A model generated the notes under the pieces. The model was not told the origin of the DNA. It did no database searches and saw only the letters and a list, made by a program, of their open reading frames with translations. Shown here piece after piece: positions 25,853 to 34,636 of a DNA stretch of 64,000 nt (the stretch's first letter is position 1; every line of letters starts with the position of its first letter). The stretch spans positions 6,337,001 through 6,401,000 of the forward strand of contig NZ_CP030850.1 in NCBI RefSeq assembly GCF_003325355.1, given 5' to 3'. The stretch is from Runella rosea (GTDB taxonomy: Bacteria > Bacteroidota > Bacteroidia > Cytophagales > Spirosomataceae). The translations under genes were made by a program, and so were the position numbers.

Positions 25853-26886
25853 TGGAAACAATACTCGGTCTTGATTTGCCCACTTGGTGGTTTTTGGTCA
25901 TCGGTGCGGTGTTTAGCGGTTACGCTATTCTGGATGGTTTTGACCTCGGGGCGGGGGCTTTGCACCTGTTTTTTAAGAAAGAAGAAAGTCGACGCATCGC
26001 GCTCAATGCCATCGGGCCCGTGTGGGATGGCAACGAAGTGTGGTTGGTGATCGGCGGTGGAGCGCTTTTTGCGGGCTTTCCGGTAGTTTACGCCACCATC
26101 TTGTCGGCGCTGTACGAACTGTTTATGGTGTTTTTGGTAATGCTTATTTTCAGGGCTATTTCCATTGAATTTCGTTCCAAAGAGCCTATGCACTGGTGGC
26201 GTAGGCTTTGGGATGTATCCTATAGTATATCCAGCATTCTGTTGGCGCTGGCGTTGGGATTAGTCTTGGGAAATGTGATTCAGGGAATTGCGATTGACCA
26301 AAACTACGCTTACCAAGGCACTTTACTCGATTTGTTTAATCCGTATGCGTTGTTGGTGGCGGTCACGACGCTGGCGTTGTTTATGATGCACGGAGCCATT
26401 TATTTGGTAATGAAAACCGAGAATCGCTTGTACGCCAAACTCACGATTTTGGTCAAAAATACCACCATTTTCTTCGTGCTGATGTTTGCCATTACATCGT
26501 TGGCTACGTTGCTGTACATTCCACACATGATTACGCGCTACAAAGAAGTGCCTTATATGTTTGCCTTTCCGGTGTTGGCAATTTTGGCAGTGGCCAACAT
26601 TACCCGCCAGATTGCTTACCGGAAGTACTTTTTTGCCTTTCTTTCGTCGGCATTTGTGACGGCTATGCTGATAATTTTGGTGGCGGTTGGACTTTTTCCA
26701 AATATCATTTTGTCGACGATTGACCCCGACCTGCACATTACGGTTTATAATGGTTCGTCTACCGAAAAATCCCTTAAAATCATGCTCACCTTTGCGGCCA
26801 TTGGGGTACCGTTGGTGGGTGTTTATACTTCGTTTGTGTTTTGGACCTTTCGAGGTAAAGTAAAACTGGATGAGACAAGTTATTGA
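25852..26886 (+). CDS. cydB: Cytochrome bd quinol oxidase subunit II
   Basis: 344 residues, about eight to nine membrane segments. The conserved N-terminal GYAILDGFDLGAGALHL and WDGNEVWLVIGGGALFAGFP motifs are typical of CydB. MMHGAIYLVMKTE and the C-terminal VGVYTSFVFWTFRGKVKL also fit. It shares one base with the cydA stop, indicating coupled translation. It completes the bd oxidase, which has no proton-pumping activity but high oxygen affinity. Confidence 0.95.
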   Translation: METILGLDLPTWWFLVIGAVFSGYAILDGFDLGAGALHLFFKKEESRRIALNAIGPVWDGNEVWLVIGGGALFAGFPVVYATILSALYELFMVFLVMLIFRAISIEFRSKEPMHWWRRLWDVSYSISSILLALALGLVLGNVIQGIAIDQNYAYQGTLLDLFNPYALLVAVTTLALFMMHGAIYLVMKTENRLYAKLTILVKNTTIFFVLMFAITSLATLLYIPHMITRYKEVPYMFAFPVLAILAVANITRQIAYRKYFFAFLSSAFVTAMLIILVAVGLFPNIILSTIDPDLHITVYNGSSTEKSLKIMLTFAAIGVPLVGVYTSFVFWTFRGKVKLDETSY

Positions 26887-26899
26887 AAATCAAAAGGCT

Positions 26900-27340
26900 A
26901 TGGAGTTGTTGCCAATAAAAAAAACGAAAGAAGAAAATCAAGACTTCTCAGACCATCCTGACTGTGGGGAGACCATTGAGTTCACAATCGATTTCTTTAA
27001 CCGAATCGGCTATACACCTCCTTGGATTGGCTATTATGCCCAACAAGATGGGAAATTGGTAGGGAGTTGTGCCTTTAAAGGTGCTCCGAAAAATGGTAAA
27101 GTAGAAATTGCCTATGGAACATTCCTTTCCTACCAAAAACAAGGCTTTGCTTCTGAAATGTGCCGACAATTGGTGCTGATTTCACTTCAAACAAACCCGT
27201 CGGTTATTGTTACAGCCCGAACATTGCCTGAAGAAAATTTTTCAACGAAAGTGTTACGGAAAAACGGTTTTAGATGTCTTGGTACGGTGTGGGATGAAGA
27301 GGATGGCGAGGTATGGGAATGGGAATACCAGGTCGTCTGA
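26900..27340 (+). CDS. GNAT-family N-acetyltransferase
   Basis: 146 residues from the ATG at 26900, 13 bp after the cydB stop. An upstream in-frame Met at 26870 would overlap cydB by 17 bp and is less likely. The acetyl-CoA-binding strand and P-loop appear as VEIAYGTFLSYQKQGFASEM (Q/RxxGxG/A-like), then VTARTLPEENFSTKVLRKNG and FRCLG, the usual GNAT end. It resembles RimJ/RimL-like acetyltransferases of small molecules or protein N-termini. It is probably cotranscribed with cydAB, but no functional link can be read. Confidence 0.8.
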   Translation: MELLPIKKTKEENQDFSDHPDCGETIEFTIDFFNRIGYTPPWIGYYAQQDGKLVGSCAFKGAPKNGKVEIAYGTFLSYQKQGFASEMCRQLVLISLQTNPSVIVTARTLPEENFSTKVLRKNGFRCLGTVWDEEDGEVWEWEYQVV

Positions 27341-27500
27341 CCATCTCATCACTAAAGTTTTTGTCTGTAAATGCCAACGGCTAACCCGCTATTTGCTACG
27401 TTTTAATTCATAATTCTTCCTCTTTAATTTGAAGTTTTTGTGGTGGATTTTAAGTGGTTTTATGTTTGAAGAAACATTTCTTTAAACTCAACATAACGCC

Positions 27501-28172
27501 ATGAAAGCTACTACTATTCTTACAGTTTGTTTGCTGCTGTTTATCGGCTCAGTATTTGCTCAATCAATTACCATCGATCCCGCTGCACTGGATTTGCCCC
27601 GAGTAACCTCACTTCCAAGTTGCTCGGCGTCGACCAAAGGAAGAATGGTTTACAACACCACCGACAATAAAATGTATTATTGCAATGGAACCGCTTGGAT
27701 AAACACCGAAGTAGCAGGGCCGCAGAATGCGCCAGCGTTTGGAGTTGCCAATATTGGTGGGCTAAACATAGAAACCAGTGGAACCACGATTGTCCCCTTT
27801 ACAACAGAATCTTACGACATTGGGAATAACTTCAATTTAGCCGCAGCTGGAGTAGACCCTAACACATTTATAGCCCCTTTTGATGGTATTTATCATTTTG
27901 ACGCGTACGTATCGTTGAATATTTCAGGGGCAACAATCATTAGCAGTAATTTTGCGATTATTCAATTGTTGGTTAATAATGCCGTGGCAACTCAAGCGAG
28001 CTATATTCCCGTGGCAAATTCTAATTTCATTCTTCAGATAAGTCGTGATTTAAAATTGGTGGCTGGCGACAAAGTAAAAGTGGCTGTTTTTGAAGATATT
28101 GCGGGTGCCCAGTACCTAAAAATGGGGGCTTTAATGTGTACATTTAGCGGACATTTGGTGACTAAATATTAA
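27501..28172 (+). CDS. Secreted C1q/TNF-like domain protein
   Basis: 223 residues. Signal peptide (MKATTILTVCLLLFIGSVFA, cleavage before QSITID), then a short Bacteroidota-type stem (LPRVTSLPSCSASTKG, MVYNTTDNKMYYCNGTAW) also found in tail-fibre-like surface proteins, then a C1q-like beta-sandwich from about 100: FIAPFDGIYHFDAYVSLNIS, LKLVAGDKVKVAVFED and MCTFSGHLV. C1q-like folds form trimers and bind proteins or sugars. It is extracellular or outer-surface in role. It has no sorting domain. Function unknown; adhesion or matrix is plausible. Confidence 0.75.
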   Translation: MKATTILTVCLLLFIGSVFAQSITIDPAALDLPRVTSLPSCSASTKGRMVYNTTDNKMYYCNGTAWINTEVAGPQNAPAFGVANIGGLNIETSGTTIVPFTTESYDIGNNFNLAAAGVDPNTFIAPFDGIYHFDAYVSLNISGATIISSNFAIIQLLVNNAVATQASYIPVANSNFILQISRDLKLVAGDKVKVAVFEDIAGAQYLKMGALMCTFSGHLVTKY

Positions 28173-28202
28173 CCTTCAGGTGAAGTTTTACCCAAGTCTT
28201 TT

Positions 28203-28210
28203 TAGCTTTG
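28203..28210 (+). promoter_or_regulatory. Candidate -7 element directly before the psi-like gene
   Basis: TAGCTTTG, a full -7 consensus, ends 5 bp before the ATG at 28215. With the usual spacing the transcript would begin at or next to the start codon, suggesting a leaderless mRNA. No clear -33 element is seen at the right distance. Confidence 0.35.
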
Positions 28211-28214
28211 CAGC

Positions 28215-28778
28215 ATGAGCAAGTCGTTTTATCAATTACTTTATCAGAACGAAACCCTATACCGGGTACACGGGGAGACTGCCGTTAATGAATCCGTGGA
28301 AGAAATGTCTCCTTCTTCCGTGATTGCCGTGGAGGAGTCTGCCGTTCCACTTGCTCCAGTTTCAGTTCCTAAGGTGATTGCTCCGCCTGCTTCAACTTCA
28401 GTTCCTTTGCCGACGCTCAATCATCAGATTCTTATTTTGGTAGATGAAGCCCCGACTATGTCGGCTGGTAATACGATTTTTCTGGAAAAAGTACTGAAAG
28501 CGGTCAATTTGAACCTCGAAGGTGTGGACATTCTCAATCTGGCAGGGGCAAAACAAATGGATTTTCGGCCGTTGCTGCAAAATAAAACAGTGCATCATTT
28601 TATTTCTTTTGGGGTGCCGTTTATCAACATAAACCTCGAAATAATGATGAACCGCTACGACCCCAAACGCATTTCGGGCGTCAACTTTTTGTTGGCCGAG
28701 TCGTTGGATATTGTCCAGACCGACGATAAAAACAAACGTGCTTTGTGGGGCGCCCTCAAGAAAATATTCATAGGATAA
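28215..28778 (+). CDS. Conserved Bacteroidota protein, possible divergent DNA polymerase III psi subunit
   Basis: 187 residues. An N-terminal segment (SFYQLLYQNETLYRV, 4-18) is followed by a Pro/Ala/Val-rich linker (about 25-68, four repeats of V-P motifs) and a compact alpha/beta domain (70-187). The domain order follows E. coli HolD: a strand plus acidic turn (ILILVDEAP), a helix (FLEKVLKAVNLNLEGVDIL), a middle strand (HFISFGVPF) and a C-terminal ALW helix (NKRALWGALKKIF). In HolD the N-terminal peptide (W/Y-Q-L...) binds the chi subunit. The resemblance is by eye and weak per residue, so the role is an inference. A stand-alone gene between a surface protein and fadA. Confidence 0.45.
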   Translation: MSKSFYQLLYQNETLYRVHGETAVNESVEEMSPSSVIAVEESAVPLAPVSVPKVIAPPASTSVPLPTLNHQILILVDEAPTMSAGNTIFLEKVLKAVNLNLEGVDILNLAGAKQMDFRPLLQNKTVHHFISFGVPFININLEIMMNRYDPKRISGVNFLLAESLDIVQTDDKNKRALWGALKKIFIG

Positions 28779-28806
28779 CGCCTTTTCTTCTTTTCAGTTA
28801 CTTCGC

Positions 28807-28837
28807 CTTGATTTTATCAAAATGCGCAGTATTTTTG
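28807..28837 (+). promoter_or_regulatory. Promoter of the fadA-fadB operon
   Basis: CTTG (28807-28810), 19 bp, TATTTTTG (28830-28837), a full -7 match. The predicted leader before the ATG at 28906 is about 65 nt. Confidence 0.65.
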
Positions 28838-28905
28838 TTTTTAATAGTATGCAGGCAGAGTATTGTGTGCTATCCTCTTTCTAATTTTAAACGACTGAAA
28901 CCCCC

Positions 28906-30111
28906 ATGGCCGAAGCATTTATTTATGACGCCGTCAGAACCCCGCGCGGACGCGGCAAGTCGGACGGGTCGCTGCACGAAGTGCAACCGATTCAATTGCT
29001 CACTTCCGTTTTGAAAGAAATACAGCAGCGTAATCAATTGGATACCAGTTATGTAGATGATGTGATTATGGGCTGTGTAACGCCCGTGGGCGAACAAGGG
29101 GCCGACATAGCCCGTACGGCCGTCATTGAAGCAGGCTACGCCGAAAGTGTGGCGGGCGTGCAGCTGAATCGCTTTTGCTCGTCGGGATTAGAGGCCATTA
29201 ACCAAGCCGCTGCTTACGTGATGTCGGGTCAGGTAGATATGATTGTGGCGGGCGGCGTGGAGTCCATGAGCCGCGTACCGATGGGCACCGACGGGGGTGC
29301 TTTATTTATGAATCCTCAGATTGTAGCGCGCCATAATATTGTTCCGCAAGGTATTTCGGCCGATTTAATCGCCACTAAATATGGTTACTCACGTACGGAT
29401 CTAGACAGGTTTGCGGCCGAATCGTACCGCAGAGCGACGGATGCACAAAAAGAAAATCGCTTTGCGAAATCATTGGTTCCTTATAAAGATGAACTCGGCA
29501 TTACCCTGCTCGACCGCGACGAAGGCGTGCGTCCGGGAACAACCGTAGAATCGCTCGGAAACCTAAAGCCCGCTTTTGAAATGATGGGCAGCATGGGTTT
29601 AGATGCTTTGGCACTGATGAAATACGCCGAAGTTGATAAAATCAACCACGTTCACCATGCTGGTAATTCTTCCCAAATCGTCGACGGAGCGGCGGGTTTG
29701 TTGATAGGCTCTAAAGAAATCGGTGAAAAATTAGGTCTAAAACCTCGCGCAAAAATCAAGGCATTTGCCATCATCGGCTCGGAGCCTACTATCATGCTCA
29801 CGGGCCCCGTACCTGCAACCCAAAAAGTGCTTAAAAAAGCAGGAATGAGCATTTCTGATATTGATTTGTTTGAAGTAAACGAAGCTTTTGCCGCCATTCC
29901 ACTCTTTTTTATGGAACAATTGGGCGTTGACCATGATAAAGTCAACGTTAACGGGGGCGCTATTGCCTTGGGTCACCCGCTGGGCGCGACAGGCGCGATT
30001 ATTTCGGCTACACTCATTGACGAACTGGAACGTTCGGGCAAGCAATTCGGCCTTTCAACGCTGTGTATTGGCGGAGGAATGGGAATTGCGACGATTTTTG
30101 AAATGGTGTAA
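28906..30111 (+). CDS. fadA: Acetyl-CoA acyltransferase (3-ketoacyl-CoA thiolase)
   Basis: 401 residues, thiolase family. It cleaves 3-ketoacyl-CoA with CoA, the last step of beta-oxidation. Catalytic residues are visible: nucleophile C91 in [24 protein letters not shown], the His of NEAFAA / [11 protein letters not shown] and the second Cys of LCIGGGMG. The N-terminal [19 protein letters not shown] resembles the acyl-CoA thiolases that pair with multifunctional FadB/FadJ enzymes. fadB starts 50 bp downstream, so the two form an operon. Confidence 0.93.
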   Translation: MAEAFIYDAVRTPRGRGKSDGSLHEVQPIQLLTSVLKEIQQRNQLDTSYVDDVIMGCVTPVGEQGADIARTAVIEAGYAESVAGVQLNRFCSSGLEAINQAAAYVMSGQVDMIVAGGVESMSRVPMGTDGGALFMNPQIVARHNIVPQGISADLIATKYGYSRTDLDRFAAESYRRATDAQKENRFAKSLVPYKDELGITLLDRDEGVRPGTTVESLGNLKPAFEMMGSMGLDALALMKYAEVDKINHVHHAGNSSQIVDGAAGLLIGSKEIGEKLGLKPRAKIKAFAIIGSEPTIMLTGPVPATQKVLKKAGMSISDIDLFEVNEAFAAIPLFFMEQLGVDHDKVNVNGGAIALGHPLGATGAIISATLIDELERSGKQFGLSTLCIGGGMGIATIFEMV

Positions 30112-30161
30112 CCTCATCCCTTGACCCCCTTATCCTCAAAACGAGGTTAATTTACAACATT

Positions 30162-32303
30162 ATGACCATCAACTACACAATCAGTAACAACATAGCAATC
30201 CTGAGCTGGAACATGACCAGCTTGCCCATGAACGTCTTGAACGACGAATCGGTGCCTGCCTTTGGGGCGGCGTTGGAAAAAGCGTACGGTGATGCCGACG
30301 TTCGGGGCATTATTATCACTTCCGACAAGCCCGAATTTGTGGCAGGAGCGGATTTGAAAATGATTTTACGGAATCAGAACGAAAATCCTGCCGAAATCCT
30401 GAAAATATCGGTAGAGCTTAATCAACTTTTTCGCAAAATCGAAACCAATGGCAAACCCGTGGTGGCGGCCATCAATGGTACCGCTTTGGGTGGAGGACTG
30501 GAAATCTGTCTGGCGTGCCATTATCGGGTGGCGTTGGATAATCCCAAAACCAAACTAGGCTTGCCTGAAGTGAAAGTAGGGCTATTGCCGGGTGGTGGCG
30601 GTACGCAGCGGTTGCCGCGTATGATCGGGATGCAGGCGGCGCTGCCGTTGATGTTGGAAGGCAAAGAGCTGACGCCCAAAGAAGCATTGGGGTTGGGTAT
30701 CGTTGATGCGATTGCTAGAACTCGCGAAGAAATGCTCGAAAAAGCAGAGGCTTGGATTATATCAAACCCTAAACCCGTAAAACCATGGGATGAAGTTAAC
30801 AAGAAAACGGGTAAAATTCAGGCAAAAGACAATTATAAAGTACCCAATGGCGCGGTTTTAAGCCCCGTAGGAATGCAAACCTTCACAGTGGGTACGGCCA
30901 TGATGATGGACAAATCCAAGGGCAATTACCCGTCAACGCAGCACATTATGTCGTGCGTGTACGAAGGATTATTGGTCAATATAGACCGTGGAATTGTGAT
31001 TGAATCGCGGCATTTTGTGCAGGTAGCCACCTCCAAAGTAGCAGGGAATTTGATTCGGACCATGTTTCTGGGCCTGAACGAAGCCAATAAAGGAGCCAGT
31101 CGTCCGAAGGAAATTCCAAAGACGGATGTTAAGAAACTTGGTATTTTGGGAGCGGGAATGATGGGCGCGGGCATCGCCTACGTAAGTGCGGTGGCGGGCA
31201 TTGAAGTCGTGCTGAAAGATGTAAGCCTCGAAGCGGCCGAAAAAGGCAAAGACTATTCGCGGGCGTTGCTGAAAAAAGCCATTGAACGCGGGAAAATGGA
31301 TAGCCTCAAGGCCGAAGGAATCCTGAACCTCATCAAACCTACAGCCAATGTGGCTGATTTGCAAGGTAGTGAGTTGATTATTGAGGCCGTTTTTGAAAAT
31401 CGAGACTTAAAAGCCACCGTCACCAAAGAAGCCGAACCGATGTTGGCACAAGGCGGTGTTTTTGGTTCTAATACTTCTACTTTGCCCATTTCAGGCTTGG
31501 CTAAAGCCTCGGCAAATCCTAAAAATTTTGTAGGAATTCATTTTTTCTCACCCGTTGATAAAATGATGTTGGTAGAGTTGATTGTTGGGAAAGAAACCTC
31601 CGATTATGCCTTGGCCGTGGCGGTGGATTTTACCCGCAAAATCAGAAAAACGCCCATTGTGGTCAACGACTCACGAGGATTTTATACTTCGCGGTGTTTT
31701 GGAACCTATACGTCGGAAGGCATGGAATTACTCAAAGACGGGGTGAACCCTGTATTGATTGAAAATGCGGGTAAGTTGGCAGGAATGCCCGTGGGCCCCT
31801 TGGCCGTGACGGATGAGGTGGCGTTGGATTTAGTGTATAAAATCTCGGGACAAGCGGTGAAAGACGGGGTATTGGCCGATACAGATACGAGCTACCAAAT
31901 CGGTAAGCAATTTACAGAGATGGGACGTTTGGGTAAAAAAGCCAAGGCGGGTTTTTATGAATACCCAGAAGGCGCCCCAAAACAGCTTTGGTCTGGGCTT
32001 GCGGACTTGTTTCCCGTGGCGTCGCAACAACCTTCGTTGGAAGAAGTCAAAACGCGTTTGTTGTATCGTCAGGCGCTTGAAACCGTTCGTTGTTATGAAG
32101 AAGGGGTCATTCGTACCAAATTAGATGCTGATTTAGGCTCCATTTTAGCGTGGGGTTTTCCACCTTATACGGGCGGTACGCTCTCTTTTGTAGATTTTGT
32201 AGGCATTAAAACCTTCGTATGTACCCTCGACCGCTTAGCCGATACGTACGGTGAACGTTTCCGTCCCACTCAAAAACTGCGGGAGAGGGCGGCAATTGCT
32301 TAA
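30162..32303 (+). CDS. fadB: Fatty-acid oxidation alpha subunit (enoyl-CoA hydratase / 3-hydroxyacyl-CoA dehydrogenase)
   Basis: 713 residues, the size of FadB/FadJ. Residues 1-190 form a crotonase domain: PEFVAGADLKMIL, NGTALGGGLEICLACHYRV and LPEVKVGLLPGGGGTQRLPR, with both Glu residues of the hydratase site. From about 325 an NAD-binding Rossmann fold begins (KLGILGAGMMGAGIAYVSA), then NTSTLPISGLA, GIHFFSPVDKMMLVELIVG and two 3HCDH C-terminal domains (ending LGSILAWGFPPYTGGTLSFV). It hydrates enoyl-CoA and oxidises hydroxyacyl-CoA; with FadA upstream it carries out the beta-oxidation spiral. Confidence 0.94.
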   Translation: MTINYTISNNIAILSWNMTSLPMNVLNDESVPAFGAALEKAYGDADVRGIIITSDKPEFVAGADLKMILRNQNENPAEILKISVELNQLFRKIETNGKPVVAAINGTALGGGLEICLACHYRVALDNPKTKLGLPEVKVGLLPGGGGTQRLPRMIGMQAALPLMLEGKELTPKEALGLGIVDAIARTREEMLEKAEAWIISNPKPVKPWDEVNKKTGKIQAKDNYKVPNGAVLSPVGMQTFTVGTAMMMDKSKGNYPSTQHIMSCVYEGLLVNIDRGIVIESRHFVQVATSKVAGNLIRTMFLGLNEANKGASRPKEIPKTDVKKLGILGAGMMGAGIAYVSAVAGIEVVLKDVSLEAAEKGKDYSRALLKKAIERGKMDSLKAEGILNLIKPTANVADLQGSELIIEAVFENRDLKATVTKEAEPMLAQGGVFGSNTSTLPISGLAKASANPKNFVGIHFFSPVDKMMLVELIVGKETSDYALAVAVDFTRKIRKTPIVVNDSRGFYTSRCFGTYTSEGMELLKDGVNPVLIENAGKLAGMPVGPLAVTDEVALDLVYKISGQAVKDGVLADTDTSYQIGKQFTEMGRLGKKAKAGFYEYPEGAPKQLWSGLADLFPVASQQPSLEEVKTRLLYRQALETVRCYEEGVIRTKLDADLGSILAWGFPPYTGGTLSFVDFVGIKTFVCTLDRLADTYGERFRPTQKLRERAAIA

Positions 32304-32387
32304 AACCTACTGCCATAGGGTTGTCATCAGGAGGGTTTATTTTTGCAATCAAATAAACTGTTTTCGTGTAAAGATAAACCAACAGCC

Positions 32388-33488
32388 ATGAGTGCATTAA
32401 AAGACATTTACTCTCCTGATTTTTATAACACATTTGCGGAAACGCTGGCCAAAACCATTCCCGATTTTGACAAGCAGCGCTTTCTTGAGCTGATTTTCGA
32501 TGCGGAATTTGCGCAAAAAGAGCTAAAAGACCGCATGAGGCATACCACACGGGTACTGCATCATTTTCTGCCGACAGAATTTAGGGAGGCTGCTGTGTTG
32601 ATTGAAAAGATTATCACTCAAATTCGTCAAAATAAAGAAAAAGAAGATAGCTTGGCGTACATCTTTTTCCCAGATTACATCGAAACCTATGGATTGGAAG
32701 ACTACGAAAATTCGGTAAAAGCGATTGAATTTGTGACCCAATTTGTCAGTTGTGAGTTTGCCGTCAGGCCGTTTTTGTTGAGGTATGGCGACAAAATGAT
32801 GAATCAAATGCACCAGTGGGCATTGCACAAAAGTCATAAAGTACGGCGGTTGGCCAGTGAAGGCAGCCGCCCACGTTTGCCTTGGGCGATGGCGATTCCT
32901 GCACTAAAAAAAGACCCTACTCCATGCATACTTTTGCTTGAACATCTAAAAAATGACCCTTCTGAATGGGTGCGCCGCAGTGTGGCCAATCATTTGAACG
33001 ATATTTCAAAAGACCACCCCGATTTGGTACTGAAGGTGGCCAATGCATGGAAAGGCAAAACGAAAGAAACGGATGCCATTATCAAACACGCTTGTCGTAC
33101 ATTGCTAAAACAAGGCCACCGCGACGTATTGGCCCTGTATAACTTGGTGAGTGAGCAGGTTCATGTAGAAAACTTTTCGATTTTAGCCCCTAAAATCGCC
33201 ATTGGGGATAGTTTGGAATTTACGTTTTCGATTATCAACCAAAATGAAAGTCATCACACGGTGCGCTTGGAATATGCGATTTATTACCAAAAGCAAAATG
33301 GCCAACTGTCGAAAAAAGTATTTAAAATAAGTGAGCGAGAATACGCACCCGCCGAACGGGCGACCATTAGAAGAAAACAAAAATTTGTGCCCATTACTAC
33401 CCGAAAATTTTACCCCGGAATCCACCAGGTTTCGATTATTATCAACGGGGAAGAAAAGGAAATTACCGTTTTTGAATTGACGGCATAA
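32388..33488 (+). CDS. alkC: AlkC-type DNA alkylation repair protein with C-terminal Ig-like domain
   Basis: 366 residues from the ATG at 32388. A TTG-initiated frame starts at 32343 but lies in a TATTTTTG promoter-like element (32338-32345). Residues about 10-250 are HEAT-like helical repeats: LAKTIPDFDKQRFLELIFD, LAYIFFPDYIETYGLEDYE, RRLASEGSRPRLPWAMAIPA, NDPSEWVRRSVANHLNDI, typical of AlkC/AlkD 3-alkyladenine glycosylases. The last 100 residues form an Ig-like beta domain (IAIGDSLEFTFSIINQNESH, FYPGIHQVSIIINGEE), the hallmark of AlkC rather than AlkD. It removes alkylated bases such as 3-methyladenine from DNA. Confidence 0.88.
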   Translation: MSALKDIYSPDFYNTFAETLAKTIPDFDKQRFLELIFDAEFAQKELKDRMRHTTRVLHHFLPTEFREAAVLIEKIITQIRQNKEKEDSLAYIFFPDYIETYGLEDYENSVKAIEFVTQFVSCEFAVRPFLLRYGDKMMNQMHQWALHKSHKVRRLASEGSRPRLPWAMAIPALKKDPTPCILLLEHLKNDPSEWVRRSVANHLNDISKDHPDLVLKVANAWKGKTKETDAIIKHACRTLLKQGHRDVLALYNLVSEQVHVENFSILAPKIAIGDSLEFTFSIINQNESHHTVRLEYAIYYQKQNGQLSKKVFKISEREYAPAERATIRRKQKFVPITTRKFYPGIHQVSIIINGEEKEITVFELTA

Positions 33489-33512
33489 ACGTCATTTTGT
33501 GGATAGGTCTAA

Positions 33513-33555
33513 AAATCAAACTCCCCCGAAGAAGCTCTTTGGGGGAGTTTGATTT
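33513..33555. terminator. Bidirectional terminator between alkC and nuoJ
   Basis: Perfect 15-bp inverted repeat: AAATCAAACTCCCCC (33513-33527) and its complement (33541-33555), 13-nt loop, with A/T tracts on both sides. It serves the convergent alkC (+) and nuo (-) transcripts. Confidence 0.9.
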
Positions 33556-33570
33556 GAATCAATTCGATTC

Positions 33571-34116
33571 CTAGAAGTGGCGGTCACCTGCTTCGCGACG
33601 CCCTAGCATCACGGCGCCAATCATGGCAACTAAAAATAAAATAGAGGCCAATTCAAAAGGAAGTAAATAATCTTTGTATAAAACCTCACCGAGGCTTTCC
33701 ACCATCCCCACTTGCGAGTCGAAGCTATACGCATTGAAAGCACCGAATTGTGTTTTGCGAAAAACGGCTACAAAAATCAAAAACAGGGTCCCGCCCGTTA
33801 CCATCGCGGCAATTTTGGTCAAGTTGGTTTTTGATTCTTCGTCTTCCTGTTTGAGGTTCAGGAACATGATGACGAACAGGAACAATACCATGATGGCACC
33901 TGCGTAAACGATAATATTGACCGCTGCCAGAAATTGGGCGTTCAAAAGTACATAATGTCCTGATAAACAAAAGAATGTTGCAATCAGATACAACACGCTA
34001 TGGATGGGATTTTTGGATAAAACCACCATCAAACCCGTCAGTATTGTCAAAAATGACAGGAAGTAAAAAAAGCCTGTTGCAGGCGTAAGATTATTTAAAA
34101 AGCCGGAAAAATCCAT
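33571..34116 (-). CDS. nuoJ: NADH-quinone oxidoreductase subunit J
   Basis: 181 residues, five membrane segments. The conserved NuoJ region FLCLSGHYVLLNAQFLAAVN and IVYAGAIMVLFLFVIMFLNL is present (transmembrane helix 3 with the pi-bulge of complex I), and the C-terminal LFLVAMIGAVMLGRRE fits. It is the last gene of the operon here: nuoK, L, M and N do not follow, and the transcript ends at the terminator beyond it. It is separated from nuoI by the hicAB pair. A second, divergent nuoJ lies at 46.6 kb. Confidence 0.93.
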   Translation of the reverse strand: MDFSGFLNNLTPATGFFYFLSFLTILTGLMVVLSKNPIHSVLYLIATFFCLSGHYVLLNAQFLAAVNIIVYAGAIMVLFLFVIMFLNLKQEDEESKTNLTKIAAMVTGGTLFLIFVAVFRKTQFGAFNAYSFDSQVGMVESLGEVLYKDYLLPFELASILFLVAMIGAVMLGRREAGDRHF

Positions 34117-34151
34117 AATTAATTCAGTATCGGTTTATCAACCAATTTGTG

Positions 34152-34367
34152 TTAAGCGTATATTAATTTACCTTTAGGTTCGGGAATGTTACGTCCCAGC
34201 TCAATGGCTGTTTCGAGCCATTCACTAATGATTATTTCAGCGTTTTCTAATGCTTCTTTGTAGGTTTGCCCGTCAGCTATACAGCCCGGAAGCTCGGGGA
34301 CTTCAGCAATAAAAGCTTCGTCATTTTGGCTCCAATAAATGATAATCTCGTATTTGGGGTTATTCAT
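34152..34367 (-). CDS. hicB: HicB-type antitoxin (short form)
   Basis: 71 residues. The HicB core fold is clear: YEIIIYWSQNDEAFIAEVPE and LPGCIADGQTYKEALENAEI, then an IISEWLETA helix. No C-terminal ribbon-helix-helix or HTH domain is present, so it may neutralise HicA without binding DNA strongly. It overlaps the hicA end by 8 bp and ends 35 bp before nuoJ. In this family HicB masks the HicA active site. Its place inside the complex I operon is unusual. Confidence 0.85.
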   Translation of the reverse strand: MNNPKYEIIIYWSQNDEAFIAEVPELPGCIADGQTYKEALENAEIIISEWLETAIELGRNIPEPKGKLIYA

Positions 34368-34626
34368 TTTCTTTTGGGCTTAACAATCGGTATTTTAAAA
34401 TTATACTTCTTACCTGCTTGACTTGGTAGCCTTTTGCTTTTCCAGCCGAAGCAGATTGCAAATTAATAATTTCTTCAACACCTTCTTTTGAAAATATATG
34501 GTGGCTCCCTTTTATGCGTTCATCGAAGCCAAAGCGCACTAACAGTCGACAAAGCTCTTGGAAATCAATATTATTGTCAGCTAATCCACGAAGGATTTTG
34601 TCCAATAAATTTTCAAATTTTCCCAA
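34360..34626 (-). CDS. hicA: HicA-type toxin (mRNA interferase)
   Basis: 88 residues, dsRBD-like fold. The key motif FDERIKGSHHIFSKEG contains the catalytic His (H42) in GSH; IDFQELCRLLVRFGF is the first helix and KAKGYQVKQVRSIILKY the last one. HicA cleaves mRNA independently of or in ribosomes unless bound by HicB. It begins 10 bp after the nuoI stop and is followed by overlapping hicB, so it would be expressed from the nuo promoter unless an internal promoter exists. About 20 residues longer than minimal HicA. Confidence 0.8.
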   Translation of the reverse strand: MGKFENLLDKILRGLADNNIDFQELCRLLVRFGFDERIKGSHHIFSKEGVEEIINLQSASAGKAKGYQVKQVRSIILKYRLLSPKENE

Positions 34627-34636
34627 TCTTTAAAAA

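Noticed and set aside
32343-32387. Upstream TTG start of the AlkC-type protein
   Set aside because: It lies in a TATTTTTG promoter-like element and adds residues outside the conserved domain; ATG at 32388 is preferred.
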